From assembly GCA_035573855.1 (NCBI GenBank), contig DATLZU010000034.1, positions 60,059 through 124,058 on the forward strand: a DNA stretch of 64,000 nucleotides, written 5' to 3'. The translations under genes and the position numbers were made by a program. The DNA is from DATLZU01 sp035573855. Lineage in GTDB: Bacteria > Nitrospirota > Nitrospiria > Nitrospirales > Nitrospiraceae. Of this stretch, positions 1 to 8,528 are shown piece after piece (position 1 is the first letter of the stretch; every line of letters begins with the position of its first letter). Below the pieces are notes generated by a model that had not been told where the DNA came from, made no database searches, and was given only the letters and a program-made list of their open reading frames with translations.

Positions 1-198
1 GACCCGAAGCCGGGCCAAACCATTTATGATCCCCGACACCCTGACGCAGACGCCAAAGGGTTCGTCAGGTTGCCGAACGTCAACATTCTGGAGGAAATGG
101 TGAACATGATCAGCGCGTCTCGAGCTTACGAGGCCAACGTTCAGGCGATCAACGCCACCCGCGCCATGTGGAACCGAGCGCTCGAGATTGGGAAATAA
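1..198 (+). CDS. flgC: Flagellar proximal rod protein FlgC (3' end only)
   Basis: Reading frame 1 is open from the first base to a TAA at 196-198 and encodes the last 65 residues of a rod protein. It contains the family's C-terminal signature NILEEMVNMISASRAYEAN, the helix that packs in the axial coiled-coil core shared by rod and hook proteins. FlgC forms part of the proximal rod in the periplasm. The 5' part lies outside the window, presumably behind flgB. fliE follows after 2 bases, so the two are co-transcribed. Identification is strong despite truncation. Confidence 0.9.
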   Translation, partial: DPKPGQTIYDPRHPDADAKGFVRLPNVNILEEMVNMISASRAYEANVQAINATRAMWNRALEIGK

Positions 199-200
199 CG

Positions 201-509
201 ATGATGGACCATGTACGGATCGGACCACCCGCCGGTCAACCGATTGCCGAGTCGGCTTGGGCGGATGCTCCTTCACAGGCGCAGGGAGGGGGAGGGTTCT
301 TTGCCACGCTCAAGGAAGCGATCGCCAAAGCCAACGACATCCAGATCGAAGCAAACCGTCAGGTGGAGGCGCTCATGACGGGCCAGTCGGATAACGTCCA
401 TGGGACAATGGTTGCGCTCCAACAGGCTGACCTTTCGTTTCAATTGATGATGCAGATCCGCAACAAACTGATCGCCGCCTATGAGGAGATCCAGCGGATG
501 CAAATCTGA
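201..509 (+). CDS. fliE: Flagellar hook-basal body complex protein FliE
   Basis: Small protein (102 aa) joining the MS ring to the proximal rod, exported by the flagellar type III system. The C-terminal half has the FliE pattern: a helix ending in DNVHGTMVALQQADLSFQLMMQIRNKLIAAYEEI. The frame is open upstream to 168, inside flgC, but the ATG at 201, two bases after the flgC stop, is the sensible start; a second ATG follows at 204. It sits between flgC and fliF, the usual order. Length and position match the family well. Confidence 0.93.
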   Translation: MMDHVRIGPPAGQPIAESAWADAPSQAQGGGGFFATLKEAIAKANDIQIEANRQVEALMTGQSDNVHGTMVALQQADLSFQLMMQIRNKLIAAYEEIQRMQI

Positions 510-588
510 CCGAGTTGCCAAGAAGCGAGATATCGTCCTTCGCGCAACGGTGAGCCACCTGCTCCAGTAGGCCTTCAGCCGAGGTCGT

Positions 589-2163
589 ATGTTTCAGAAA
601 CTGAGTGACTTTTCCATCCGTCAGCGACTGGTCATCCTTGTGGCCCTCGCTGCTGCCGTGGCCGGTCTGATCGCCGTTGCGCTCTGGACGCAGCAACCTG
701 ACATGCAGGTGCTGTTTTCCAATCTGGCGACAGATGACGCCGCCGCGATCGTCGAAAAACTCAAGGATGCGAAGGTCCCCTACGAAACGACGGCGGGCGG
801 CACGACGATTTTGGTCCCCAGCGCCCAGGTTCATGACCTGCGTCTCCAGTTGGCGGGCCAGGGCCTACCGCGCGGAGGCGGCATCGGATTCGAGATCTTT
901 GATCGTTCCACGCTGGGCATGTCGGAATTTGTGCAAAAACTCAACTATCGCCGTGCGTTGCAAGGCGAATTGGCCAGAACCATCGCGCAAATGCCGGAAG
1001 TCGAACGGGCCAGAGTGCACCTGGCGCTACCCGAACGACGGCTGTTCGCGACCGAGCAGGATCGGCCCCGTGCGTCGGTCGTCGTCGCGTTGCGAAACGG
1101 CCAGGTTCTGGGCAAAGCGCAGGTTCAAGGCATCGTTCATCTCGTCGCGAGCAGCGTGGAGGGTCTTGCGACGAAAGACGTGACCGTCGTAGATGGTCAC
1201 GGCCATCTGTTGTCCGCCCCGGCGGCCGCGGAGGAGTCCGCGCAGTTGACCGGTTCGCAACTGGAGTACCAACGAACCCTGGAGAAGGAGATTGAAACCC
1301 GCATTCAGACGATGCTGGAGCGGATCGTCGGCGTGAACAAGGCCGTCGTCCGCGTGTCGAGTGTCCTGGACTTTCGCAAGATCGAGACGACTGAGGAGCG
1401 GTTCGATCCGAACGGGCAAGTCGTGCGGAGTGAACAGCGGGGGCAGGAGCGGACGAGCGGGATCAATGGTGTGTCAGGGGGCGTGCCCGGCGTGCAGTCC
1501 AATGTCCCGCCGGGCGCAGAGGCTGAGCCCGCCCAAACCAGTTCCACCAACACCCAAATGAAGAACGAGACCATCAATTACGAAATCAGCCGTACGGTCT
1601 CCAGGATCGTGGAGCCGATCGGTACGATCAAAAAGCTCTCGGTCGCGGTTCTGGTGGACGGAACCTACGAAATCGTCAAGCCGGCCGCAGGCGAGACACC
1701 GGCTGCTGAGCCGGTGCGCAAATACATTCCGCGTTCGGAAGCGGAGATGAAGCAGATCGAGGACATCGTCAAGAAAGCGATGGGCTATTCGGCGGAGCGA
1801 CAGGATCAGGTGCAGGTGGTCAATGTGCAGTTCGGGTTCGGCGCCGAGGACGGCACGCCGACCGGCGCGGAAGCGGAGGCTTCACCGGCGAAGGCGTGGG
1901 CACCGTACGTGCGGTATGCGGTGGGCGCCGCGCTGTTCGTGCTGATCCTGCTGTTCGTCGTCCGGCCGTTGTTGGGCATGCTGGCGGCGACCATCCGACC
2001 GAAAGACCTGGCGGAGACGCCGCCTTTGCCGGCTCCCGTGCGGGACGTGGAGACGGCCCTCGGAGGGGGGACCAGACCGCGGACGACAGTCGTGGAACTG
2101 GCGAAAAGCAATCCGGAATCTGCCGCGGTCGTCGTGCGGCAGTGGCTGAAGAGCAACGCCTGA
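589..2163 (+). CDS. fliF: Flagellar MS-ring protein FliF
   Basis: Forms the MS ring in the inner membrane, the base on which the rod, export apparatus and C ring assemble. The 524-aa product has an N-terminal membrane segment (about residues 13-35), a periplasmic YscJ/FliF ring-building domain from about residue 47 (with the family-like stretch LPRGGGIGFEIFD), a variable Gly/Pro-rich middle around 290-320, and a second membrane segment near 440-465 followed by the cytoplasmic tail that binds FliG. The tail ends in the hydrophobic AAVVVRQWL segment typical of the FliG-binding helix. fliG begins 8 bases downstream. Confidence 0.97.
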   Translation: MFQKLSDFSIRQRLVILVALAAAVAGLIAVALWTQQPDMQVLFSNLATDDAAAIVEKLKDAKVPYETTAGGTTILVPSAQVHDLRLQLAGQGLPRGGGIGFEIFDRSTLGMSEFVQKLNYRRALQGELARTIAQMPEVERARVHLALPERRLFATEQDRPRASVVVALRNGQVLGKAQVQGIVHLVASSVEGLATKDVTVVDGHGHLLSAPAAAEESAQLTGSQLEYQRTLEKEIETRIQTMLERIVGVNKAVVRVSSVLDFRKIETTEERFDPNGQVVRSEQRGQERTSGINGVSGGVPGVQSNVPPGAEAEPAQTSSTNTQMKNETINYEISRTVSRIVEPIGTIKKLSVAVLVDGTYEIVKPAAGETPAAEPVRKYIPRSEAEMKQIEDIVKKAMGYSAERQDQVQVVNVQFGFGAEDGTPTGAEAEASPAKAWAPYVRYAVGAALFVLILLFVVRPLLGMLAATIRPKDLAETPPLPAPVRDVETALGGGTRPRTTVVELAKSNPESAAVVVRQWLKSNA

Positions 2164-2170
2164 TACGTTT

Positions 2171-3163
2171 ATGGCCAGGAAACTGAGCGGAGAAGAGAAA
2201 GCTGTCATTTTGTTGCGCGCCATCGGCGAGGATGCGGCGGCGCAGGTTCTGAAGTGTCTGGAGCCGAAGGAGATCCGAAAAATCGGCGCGCTTATGAAAG
2301 AAACAGCTAACATCACCCGCGAAGAGGAAGAAGAGGTAATTGCGGAATTCGAGAAGGCCAGCGCCAGCGGAGAGATCGGCTTCGAAGGCAAGGAATACAT
2401 CAAGTCGGTGCTGACGAAAGCCCTCGGGCCGGAGAAGGCAGCCAGGATTCTGGAATCGTTGACCTCGGCCAGCTACCCGGGTTTGGAGGCGTTGAAATGG
2501 GTCGATGCCAAAACAGTGGCGCAATTGGTCAAGGTCGAGCATCCCCAAACGGTTGCGGTCATCTTGGCGCACATGGATCCGGAGCAGGCCAGCCAAGTGT
2601 TGGCTGGATTGCCGGAAACCCTCCGAGCGGACGTGGCGTTGCGGTTGGCGACCATGGAGGAAGTGCGGCCGGAAGTTTTGCAGGACCTGAGCGAAGCCGT
2701 GCAGGAATCTCTTTTGGCCGGCACCGGATCGCGGGCTATGAGCATTGGCGGGGCTGAGGTCATCGCCGATATCCTGGCGCGGCTCGACAAGGGGACGGAA
2801 AGCGCCATCCTGGCCAAGATCGCCGAGCGGGACCAGATATTGGCCGACAGCATCCGGGCGCTCATGTTCGTCTTCGACGACCTGATCAAATTGGACGACC
2901 GCAGTGTGCAGGAGCTACTGAAGGAAGTCGGCAAAGAGGACTTGCCGCTCGCGCTGCGAGGGGCCAGCCCGGAGGTGAAAGAGAAGTTCTTCCGCAACAT
3001 GTCCGCTCGCGCGGCCCAAATGCTCAAAGACGACATGGAAGCGCGAGGACCCGTCAAGTTGAGCGAGGTGGAAAAAGCCCAACAGAACATCCTGAAGGTG
3101 TGCCGCAAGCTCGAAGAAGAAGGACGGATCGTGATCGCCGGTCAGGGAGAGGAATTGGTCTAA
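2171..3163 (+). CDS. fliG: Flagellar motor switch protein FliG
   Basis: Rotor protein that couples the MS ring to FliM/FliN and contacts the stator. The 330-aa product has the standard three armadillo-like domains: the N-terminal FliF-binding part (GEEKAVILLRAIGEDAAAQV), the middle domain with the EHPQTVAVILAHM motif at about residue 123 that binds FliM, and the C-terminal domain with charged helices (DDLIKLDDRSVQELLKEV) that face the stator. Length is normal. It lies 8 bases after fliF and its stop codon abuts the start of the FliH-fusion gene. Confidence 0.98.
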   Translation: MARKLSGEEKAVILLRAIGEDAAAQVLKCLEPKEIRKIGALMKETANITREEEEEVIAEFEKASASGEIGFEGKEYIKSVLTKALGPEKAARILESLTSASYPGLEALKWVDAKTVAQLVKVEHPQTVAVILAHMDPEQASQVLAGLPETLRADVALRLATMEEVRPEVLQDLSEAVQESLLAGTGSRAMSIGGAEVIADILARLDKGTESAILAKIAERDQILADSIRALMFVFDDLIKLDDRSVQELLKEVGKEDLPLALRGASPEVKEKFFRNMSARAAQMLKDDMEARGPVKLSEVEKAQQNILKVCRKLEEEGRIVIAGQGEELV

Positions 3164-4201
3164 GTGGGCGTCCCAGGGGGGATCCAAGACGCGCCGACGG
3201 GCTGTGCGGCCCTTGTGGCGTGGCGCCTCGAATCGGAATCGGTTCTGGTGGTGGATGATGACGCCGGCATCCGCCGGTTGCTGGCAGAGGTGCTGGGCGG
3301 GAACGGCCTGCGCGTGGCCACCGCCGCAACCGGGGCGGCCGCGATCGCTTGCCTGAGGCGTCGGTCGGTTCCGGTGCTTGTCGTCGATCTCCATCTGTCC
3401 GACATGGACGGGCTCGCGCTGATCCCGCAGGTTCTCGAGATCGACCCTCGCACGTTCATCGTCGTGGTGACCGGGTACGGCAGCGTCGAAACGGCCGTCA
3501 AGGCCATGAAAGCCGGGGCGTCGGATTTTCTTGCCAAACCCTTTCAACCCGAGCTTGTGCTCTCGACCGTCAAGCGTCTGCTGGAACTCCATCAACTTCG
3601 GCAGGAGCGCTCTGTGCTGAAGGGTACGGTCGTGAAGTCTGGTGCGGTCCGGCTGCGAAGCCCGCGCTTGATGGATTTCGGTCAGAGAGATCCGGTTCCG
3701 GCACCAGACGGCCTGACGGAGTTCGAACGCGGTGTGGCGGAAGGCGAACGACGGATGCGGGAGCGGGAAGGAGCCGTCCGCGCACGTGAACACATGCTCT
3801 TGGCCGAGGTGATCCGTCGACTGGAGCAGACGATCGTCGGCCTGCACGCCACGATCGAAGAGGAAGTGCGCGCATTGGCGTTTGCCATCGCGACGAAGGT
3901 TGTTCGGCGGGCGGTGGAGGCGAGCCCGGACCTGGTCTTGGATCAGGTTCAGGCCGCGCTGGCCCGCGTCAAGGATTCTCCATCCGTGCGGGTTCTGGTT
4001 CATCCGCAGGATGTGCCCATTCTCGAGGGCGCACGCGAGGCTTTAACCGCCGCATGCGAAGGGGCGGTCAGTCTGGTCGTAGAAGGCGACAGCGGAGTAC
4101 CGCCGGGTGGATGCGAAGTGCAGACCCCCACCAGGCTCGTGGATGCGACGCTGGAGTCGCAACTGATTCGGTTAGGCGAAGCGCTAAAACGGCGTGGCTA
4201 G
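3164..4201 (+). CDS. fliH: Receiver domain-FliH fusion (export ATPase regulator)
   Basis: This frame occupies the fliH position between fliG and fliI but carries an extra N-terminal domain. Residues about 25-145 form a canonical response-regulator receiver: the acidic cluster VVDDD, the phospho-acceptor Asp in VLVVDLHLSDMDG, Thr in VVTGYGS and Lys in LAKPF, all of NtrC type. After a linker, residues about 185-345 are FliH-like: a charged helical stalk (FERGVAEGERRMREREGAV) and a C-terminal domain ending with GGCEVQTPTRLVDATLESQL, the region that holds the FliI ATPase. The frame is continuous, with no stop or start between the parts. The start is a GTG directly after the fliG stop. FliH normally restrains FliI and delivers it to FlhA/FlhB; here that role may be gated by phosphorylation (inference). 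Length is 345 aa versus about 230 for ordinary FliH. Confidence 0.88.
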   Translation: MGVPGGIQDAPTGCAALVAWRLESESVLVVDDDAGIRRLLAEVLGGNGLRVATAATGAAAIACLRRRSVPVLVVDLHLSDMDGLALIPQVLEIDPRTFIVVVTGYGSVETAVKAMKAGASDFLAKPFQPELVLSTVKRLLELHQLRQERSVLKGTVVKSGAVRLRSPRLMDFGQRDPVPAPDGLTEFERGVAEGERRMREREGAVRAREHMLLAEVIRRLEQTIVGLHATIEEEVRALAFAIATKVVRRAVEASPDLVLDQVQAALARVKDSPSVRVLVHPQDVPILEGAREALTAACEGAVSLVVEGDSGVPPGGCEVQTPTRLVDATLESQLIRLGEALKRRG

Positions 4202-5523
4202 TGTCGGATATTCACATGAAGGCTATAGAGCAGTTGCACAGCGTCGAGCCGGTCGCCGTGCATGGGCGGGTCGCCCAGGCGGTGGGAATCGTGATTGAAG
4301 GATACGGCCCGGTGACATCGGTCGGTGAAATCTGCGAAGTCACCCTCGAAGACGGGCAGGGTACGGTGCCGGCTGAAGTCGTGGGATTCCGCGGTGAACG
4401 TGTGTTGTTGATGCCCCTGGGCGAAATGCGCGGGATCGGTCCGGACAGCCGGCTGATCATGAAAGGTCGGTCTGCCTCGGTCAGCGTCGGGCCGCAGGTG
4501 TTGGGCAGGATTCTTGATGGTCTCGGGAACCCGCTCGACGGCGGTGCGCCCATCGAGGGTCGAGAGTGGTATCCGCTGCATGCTGCCCCGCCCAACCCGC
4601 TGACTCGCGCGCGCATCGCGAAACCGCTCGACCTTGGCATTCGGGCGATCAATGCCCTGTTGACCTGCGGCGTGGGCCAGAAACTGGGCATTTTCGCCGG
4701 CTCGGGAGTCGGAAAAAGCGTCTTGCTGGGGATGATCAGCCGCTACACGGTCGCGGATGTCAATGTCATCGCCCTGATCGGCGAACGCGGCCGCGAGGTG
4801 AAAGAGTTTCTCGAACGCGATCTGACGCCGTCGACCATGGCGCGATCTGTCGTGGTCGTCGCGACGTCCGATCAGCCGCCGCTGGTGCGGATCCGCGGCG
4901 CCCTGATGGCGACCACGATCGCCGAGTATTTCCGGGATTGCGGGAGGCAGGTGCTGCTGGTGATGGACTCGCTCACCCGGTTGGCCTACGGACAGCGTGA
5001 AATCGGCTTGGCCATCGGGGAGCCGCCGACGACCAAGGGCTACACGCCGTCGGTCTTCGCGTTGCTCCCAAAGCTGTTGGAACGAGTCGGCACTTGCGCA
5101 GGACCGGGCAGCATTACAGGCCTTTACACCGTGCTCGTGGACGGCGACGATCTCTCCGACCCCGTCGCCGACACGGTCCGGTCGATCCTCGACGGCCACA
5201 TTGTGCTCTCGCGCGATCTCGCCGCTCGGAATCATTTTCCCGCGATCGACATCTTGCAAAGCACAAGCCGTGTTATGCGGGACATCGTGTCGCCTCAACA
5301 TTTCACGGCGGCCCGGGCCATTGTCGAGTCCGTCGCGACGTATCGGCGATCGGAAGATCTTATCACGCTGGGCGCCTATAAGCCGGGGGCCAGCCGGTCG
5401 CTGGACCGCGCCGTCGCAGCCCATGAAGCGATCACCGCGTTCCTTCGGCAGGAGATCGACAAGCCTGCGGACTTCGCGAGTTCGGTCGAGGCGCTCCACC
5501 GGCTGGCTGAGGCGGTGTCATGA
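4201..5523 (+). CDS. fliI: Flagellum-specific export ATPase FliI
   Basis: Hexameric ATPase of the flagellar type III export apparatus, paralogous to the F1 beta subunit. Walker A (AGSGVGKS) lies near residues 165-173 and Walker B (LLVMDSLTRLAYGQ) near 250; the catalytic glutamate is in GERGREVKEF. The GTG at 4201 shares one base with the stop of the FliH-fusion gene; ATG 4216 is an alternative. The open frame runs further upstream to 4054, but that part overlaps fliH in another frame and is not FliI-like. The stop overlaps the fliJ start (ATGA), indicating translational coupling. Length about 440 aa is typical. Confidence 0.97.
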   Translation: MSDIHMKAIEQLHSVEPVAVHGRVAQAVGIVIEGYGPVTSVGEICEVTLEDGQGTVPAEVVGFRGERVLLMPLGEMRGIGPDSRLIMKGRSASVSVGPQVLGRILDGLGNPLDGGAPIEGREWYPLHAAPPNPLTRARIAKPLDLGIRAINALLTCGVGQKLGIFAGSGVGKSVLLGMISRYTVADVNVIALIGERGREVKEFLERDLTPSTMARSVVVVATSDQPPLVRIRGALMATTIAEYFRDCGRQVLLVMDSLTRLAYGQREIGLAIGEPPTTKGYTPSVFALLPKLLERVGTCAGPGSITGLYTVLVDGDDLSDPVADTVRSILDGHIVLSRDLAARNHFPAIDILQSTSRVMRDIVSPQHFTAARAIVESVATYRRSEDLITLGAYKPGASRSLDRAVAAHEAITAFLRQEIDKPADFASSVEALHRLAEAVS

Positions 5524-5942
5524 ACGTCGCGACCTTAAAAGCCTACCAGGCGCAGATCGAGGACGCGCTGCGGATCGAGATGGAGCGGTTGGCACAGCGG
5601 CTGCGCGAGGTCGAAGCACGACGCGCTCGTCTGGAGTCGGAAGCCGATGCCGTCGCCCGCGCCTATACGCAGCGTACGAAGTCTGGTATTTCCGCGCGCG
5701 AAGCGTTGAGGGAGTATGAGGCTCTTGAACGGTTGGCGCGATCGATCCGACAAGCCAAGGACGGGGCAGCCGTTCTGCGTGAGGAATGGGAGCGAAAGCG
5801 GCAGGAACTGCTGGAAGCCTCGCGGGAACGTCGCAAATTGGAGTTGTTGGAGGAGCGAATTGAGCGGTGCCGGCGGCGCGCCGCTGAACAGCAAGATCAG
5901 CGGTTGGCGGACGAAGTCGCCGGTCGCCGGACTTCCGGGTGA
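5520..5942 (+). CDS. fliJ: Flagellar export chaperone/stalk protein FliJ
   Basis: Coiled-coil protein of 140 aa lying exactly where FliJ is expected, overlapping fliI by 4 bases. The sequence is almost entirely charged heptad-rich helix (for example EALREYEALERLARSIRQ), as in FliJ, which inserts into the FliI hexamer like the gamma subunit of F1 and binds FlhA to activate proton-driven export. Sequence conservation in this family is weak, so the call rests on size, coiled coil and context. The stop overlaps the next gene (GTGA). Confidence 0.85.
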   Translation: MNVATLKAYQAQIEDALRIEMERLAQRLREVEARRARLESEADAVARAYTQRTKSGISAREALREYEALERLARSIRQAKDGAAVLREEWERKRQELLEASRERRKLELLEERIERCRRRAAEQQDQRLADEVAGRRTSG

Positions 5943-6736
5943 AGAGGGCCTGGTCGAGGCCTATCATGGTACCAAGCAGTAACTACAGGCGGAACGATCG
6001 AATCCACATCAGCCGGGCGGCACGGGAGAAAGCCGGCGCCCTGTCCTCGCGAAAGCGCATCCGACCCATGACGGTGATTCTCCTCGTCGCCGGCACGGTG
6101 TCGTGTTTGTGGGGGCTTTCTAAATGGGGACAGGGTTCCTCCAGGGCGGCGCAGGAAACCGAAGTGCCTCATGCCCCAGCCGCAGCCGAGCGCACTACGG
6201 CTCAAGCGATCGGCCAATCCGTTTCTGTCGCCGCTCCGGCCAGTGTTTTGAATCCTGCGGTCAGCAGTCCAATACAGGGCCCTGCCATTGATGTTCCCCG
6301 CGAAATCGTCGAAATGCTCGATTTGCGAAAAAAGGAACTGGATCGCCGCGAAGAATGGCTACGCTCCGAGGAAGAACGGTTGAGGATGCTGAGAGCGGAA
6401 ATCGAGCAGATTTTGAGCAAGTACGAACAGGCGGTGGAAGCGGAGGAACGGCGCCGAAAAGCGGCGCAGGAGGAGCTCGCCAAGGCCGAGAAAGAGCGAA
6501 AAGCTCGGGAAGAACAACAGGCGGGCGAGAGGCGAGAGAAACATCAGAAGGAGCTCGCAAAGATGTATGAAGCGATGGAGCCCGAAGAGGCTGCCGCGCG
6601 TCTCGAAAAACTTCCGGACCGTCAAGCCATCGCGGTCTTACGCCTGCTCAAGGGCAAAACCGCTGGAGCCATTCTCGCCCAGGTCAACCCCGTTCGTGCC
6701 GCCAAGCTGACTGCACAACTTCTCGTCACTCCCTAA
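5939..6736 (+). CDS. MotE-like flagellar protein (COG3334 type)
   Basis: Membrane-anchored protein of 265 aa. After a basic N-terminus there is one hydrophobic segment (about residues 44-60), then a Pro/Ala-rich linker, a long charged coiled coil (about 115-205) and a C-terminal domain with MYEAMEPEEAAARLEKL and AVLRLLKGKTAGAIL, resembling the MgtE-N/FliG-like fold of MotE proteins. MotE of alphaproteobacteria is a periplasmic chaperone of the motility protein MotC; homologues of unknown detail lie in many fliJ-fliK operons. It starts with GTG overlapping the fliJ stop; ATG 5966 is an alternative. A terminator-like hairpin follows at 6825-6853. Confidence 0.75.
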   Translation: MKRAWSRPIMVPSSNYRRNDRIHISRAAREKAGALSSRKRIRPMTVILLVAGTVSCLWGLSKWGQGSSRAAQETEVPHAPAAAERTTAQAIGQSVSVAAPASVLNPAVSSPIQGPAIDVPREIVEMLDLRKKELDRREEWLRSEEERLRMLRAEIEQILSKYEQAVEAEERRRKAAQEELAKAEKERKAREEQQAGERREKHQKELAKMYEAMEPEEAAARLEKLPDRQAIAVLRLLKGKTAGAILAQVNPVRAAKLTAQLLVTP

Positions 6737-6824
6737 TCGGCGGCGTATCCCCGCCGGAGACGGCCAACCCGGGAAATTCTTGCCCTGTTGCCTCGTCACC
6801 TTTTGCCGACTTTTCCCTGTCCCT

Positions 6825-6853
6825 AAAACGACGCGAGAAAAACCGGTCGTTTT
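6825..6853 (+). terminator. Terminator-like hairpin after the MotE-like gene
   Basis: Perfect 8-bp inverted repeat AAAACGAC (6825-6832) / GTCGTTTT (6846-6853) with a 13-nt loop; the 3' arm runs into a T run (five T's at 6850-6854). It would end the fliE-fliJ transcript before the separate promoter of fliK. The stem is A/T-rich, so efficiency is uncertain. Confidence 0.5.
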
Positions 6854-6880
6854 TCCAGGCGCTTGAACAGTCCAGACCGG

Positions 6881-6895
6881 TGGCACGGCGCTTGT
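6881..6895 (+). promoter_or_regulatory. RpoN (sigma-54)-like promoter upstream of fliK
   Basis: TGGCACG-N4-TTGT: the -24 element is a perfect match to the sigma-54 consensus, spacing is GG-N10-GT, and the -12 element differs from TTGC only in the last base. It ends 57 bases upstream of the fliK ATG and lies after the hairpin that closes the preceding operon, which fits a middle-class flagellar promoter. Confidence 0.55.
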
Positions 6896-6952
6896 ACGTC
6901 AGATCCTGGAGCCCCGAGCGGGGCGGCTCAACGGTCGGACGAGGTGGAGTGA

Positions 6953-8503
6953 ATGGAAGCGTCGCTTACCCATGCGCCGGCAAAGCCTGCGTCGAACGGG
7001 AACGGAACAGGTGGGATCACGCTCGAAGGGACCAGCCTCGCGATGACTCCCGGTTCAGACACCTTTCGCAAGATGTTGGAGGATGTCGACTCGGAAGCCT
7101 GTTGCGCCGTGGCGCGTGTTTGTGGCGAGGCGGAGCGGGTAGCCGGGCTTTTCAAGGAGACTGGAGAAGCGGAGATTCTGTGCATCATGAGTGCTGCGGC
7201 TGGTATCAGTCCAGCCGACTCCGGTGGTGTATCTGTTCAGCAGAGCACCGCGCGCGCCATCGGGACCCTCACCGGTGATGAGGCACACGACAAGGGGACC
7301 GTGGATCTTCCGACCGCGGAAGAAGTGAGGGCAGTGCCTGAGGCTTCCGAGCGGGCTGAAGAGACGAACGGCCAGCCGACGGGCGACCCATCGGGTGAAC
7401 TCTCTTTTGTGAGGGTGGCCGTCCTGCCGCCGCTCTTCACGGGAGCCGCAGCTCCGGCGGCGCCAACCGACCACATCGTCCCTCGCCAGACGGCGACCGG
7501 CGACGCCAGACCCGGCGTCATCGAGAGCGCGCCTGCGAGGCCCATTGCTCCGTGCCTGAATGGGGCAGCAGAGGATCCGCCGCCGCCGCAACTCCGAGCA
7601 GAACCCGCCTCGCAGACCTCGCAATCGGTCGCCCAATGGGCCGTGCGGTCACGGGATCGAATGGATCAACCGGGAGCAGACAAGCGTCTCAAACCAGCCG
7701 AGCCCTCCGGACCTGCAAGGGGTCAGGTCGACCTTAATCCCCAGGCCGAGTCGGGCCGAGTCATGGACCTCGACGAGCTCGTGGCGTCGGGACCAGAGGG
7801 GCGGAACCGTTCGGTGAGCGCGGCAGGTTGCGAGAACGGTCACGTCGCCGAGAACGCGGCGGGCGACAGTGCCAACTGCACGGGTGAAGGCCGGACGAGC
7901 GATCAGCCGACGGCGAACGAACAAAAGGGGGAAGAATTCGTCGGCCTGCCAAAGAGTCAGGCGGTCGTACGTCTGCACGAAAGGGATCACAGGTTCTCAA
8001 TCGAGTCTGTCCCGCCTCACATGCCGACCGTGTCCGGCTCGGCTCCGGGATTTCAACCGCCGGATCATCCGTTCGACCCGGCCCCGATCCGTCCGGATAT
8101 GTTGCCTCGACCAACGGCTGGTTTCGGGGAGTCCGGCGCAGCAAAGACGGTTCACGCCGTCCAAATGAACCTGGATCCGGACGACCTGGGCTGGGTGCGG
8201 GTCCGCGTCGTCCTCGCCGATTCGACGGTCCACACGCACGTCACCACCGAGTCTGCGGACCTCGGCCAGTTTTTGATCGGTCGGCGCGACCAGTTGGAGT
8301 CCGCTTTCCATGCCTCGGGTTTGGACATGGGGCAGTTCAAGGTCCATATCGATCAGCAGGGATCGGGGCAGTCGGCCAACGACTGGGCCGCACGGTCATT
8401 CGGCGATCAGCCCCAGCATCCGCATGGGCGGCACAAGCCGATGGTGCCGGACCAGAGCCAGCCGTATGCCGCCGAGCCGCACGGATTGAGCGTGTTCGCC
8501 TGA
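6953..8503 (+). CDS. fliK: Flagellar hook-length control protein FliK
   Basis: Secreted molecular ruler that measures the hook and switches FlhB export specificity. The 516-aa product has a long, compositionally biased N-terminal and middle region (Pro/Ala/Gly/Glu) and a conserved C-terminal hook-length domain (about residues 395-475) with the family pattern VQMNLDPDDLGWVRVRVVL and QFLIGRRDQLESAF. ATG 6953 is preceded by GGTGGAG. flgD follows after 25 bases, a common pairing. Only the C-terminal domain is conserved in FliK, so sequence support comes from there. Confidence 0.9.
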   Translation: MEASLTHAPAKPASNGNGTGGITLEGTSLAMTPGSDTFRKMLEDVDSEACCAVARVCGEAERVAGLFKETGEAEILCIMSAAAGISPADSGGVSVQQSTARAIGTLTGDEAHDKGTVDLPTAEEVRAVPEASERAEETNGQPTGDPSGELSFVRVAVLPPLFTGAAAPAAPTDHIVPRQTATGDARPGVIESAPARPIAPCLNGAAEDPPPPQLRAEPASQTSQSVAQWAVRSRDRMDQPGADKRLKPAEPSGPARGQVDLNPQAESGRVMDLDELVASGPEGRNRSVSAAGCENGHVAENAAGDSANCTGEGRTSDQPTANEQKGEEFVGLPKSQAVVRLHERDHRFSIESVPPHMPTVSGSAPGFQPPDHPFDPAPIRPDMLPRPTAGFGESGAAKTVHAVQMNLDPDDLGWVRVRVVLADSTVHTHVTTESADLGQFLIGRRDQLESAFHASGLDMGQFKVHIDQQGSGQSANDWAARSFGDQPQHPHGRHKPMVPDQSQPYAAEPHGLSVFA

Positions 8504-8528
8504 TCAGATCGAAAAAGGAGCCGACACG

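Noticed and set aside
4198..5499. Long open frame (433 codons) on the minus strand across fliI
   Set aside because: It lies fully antisense to fliI, has no recognisable motif and has His/Arg/Asp-rich composition typical of antisense frames in high-GC DNA.
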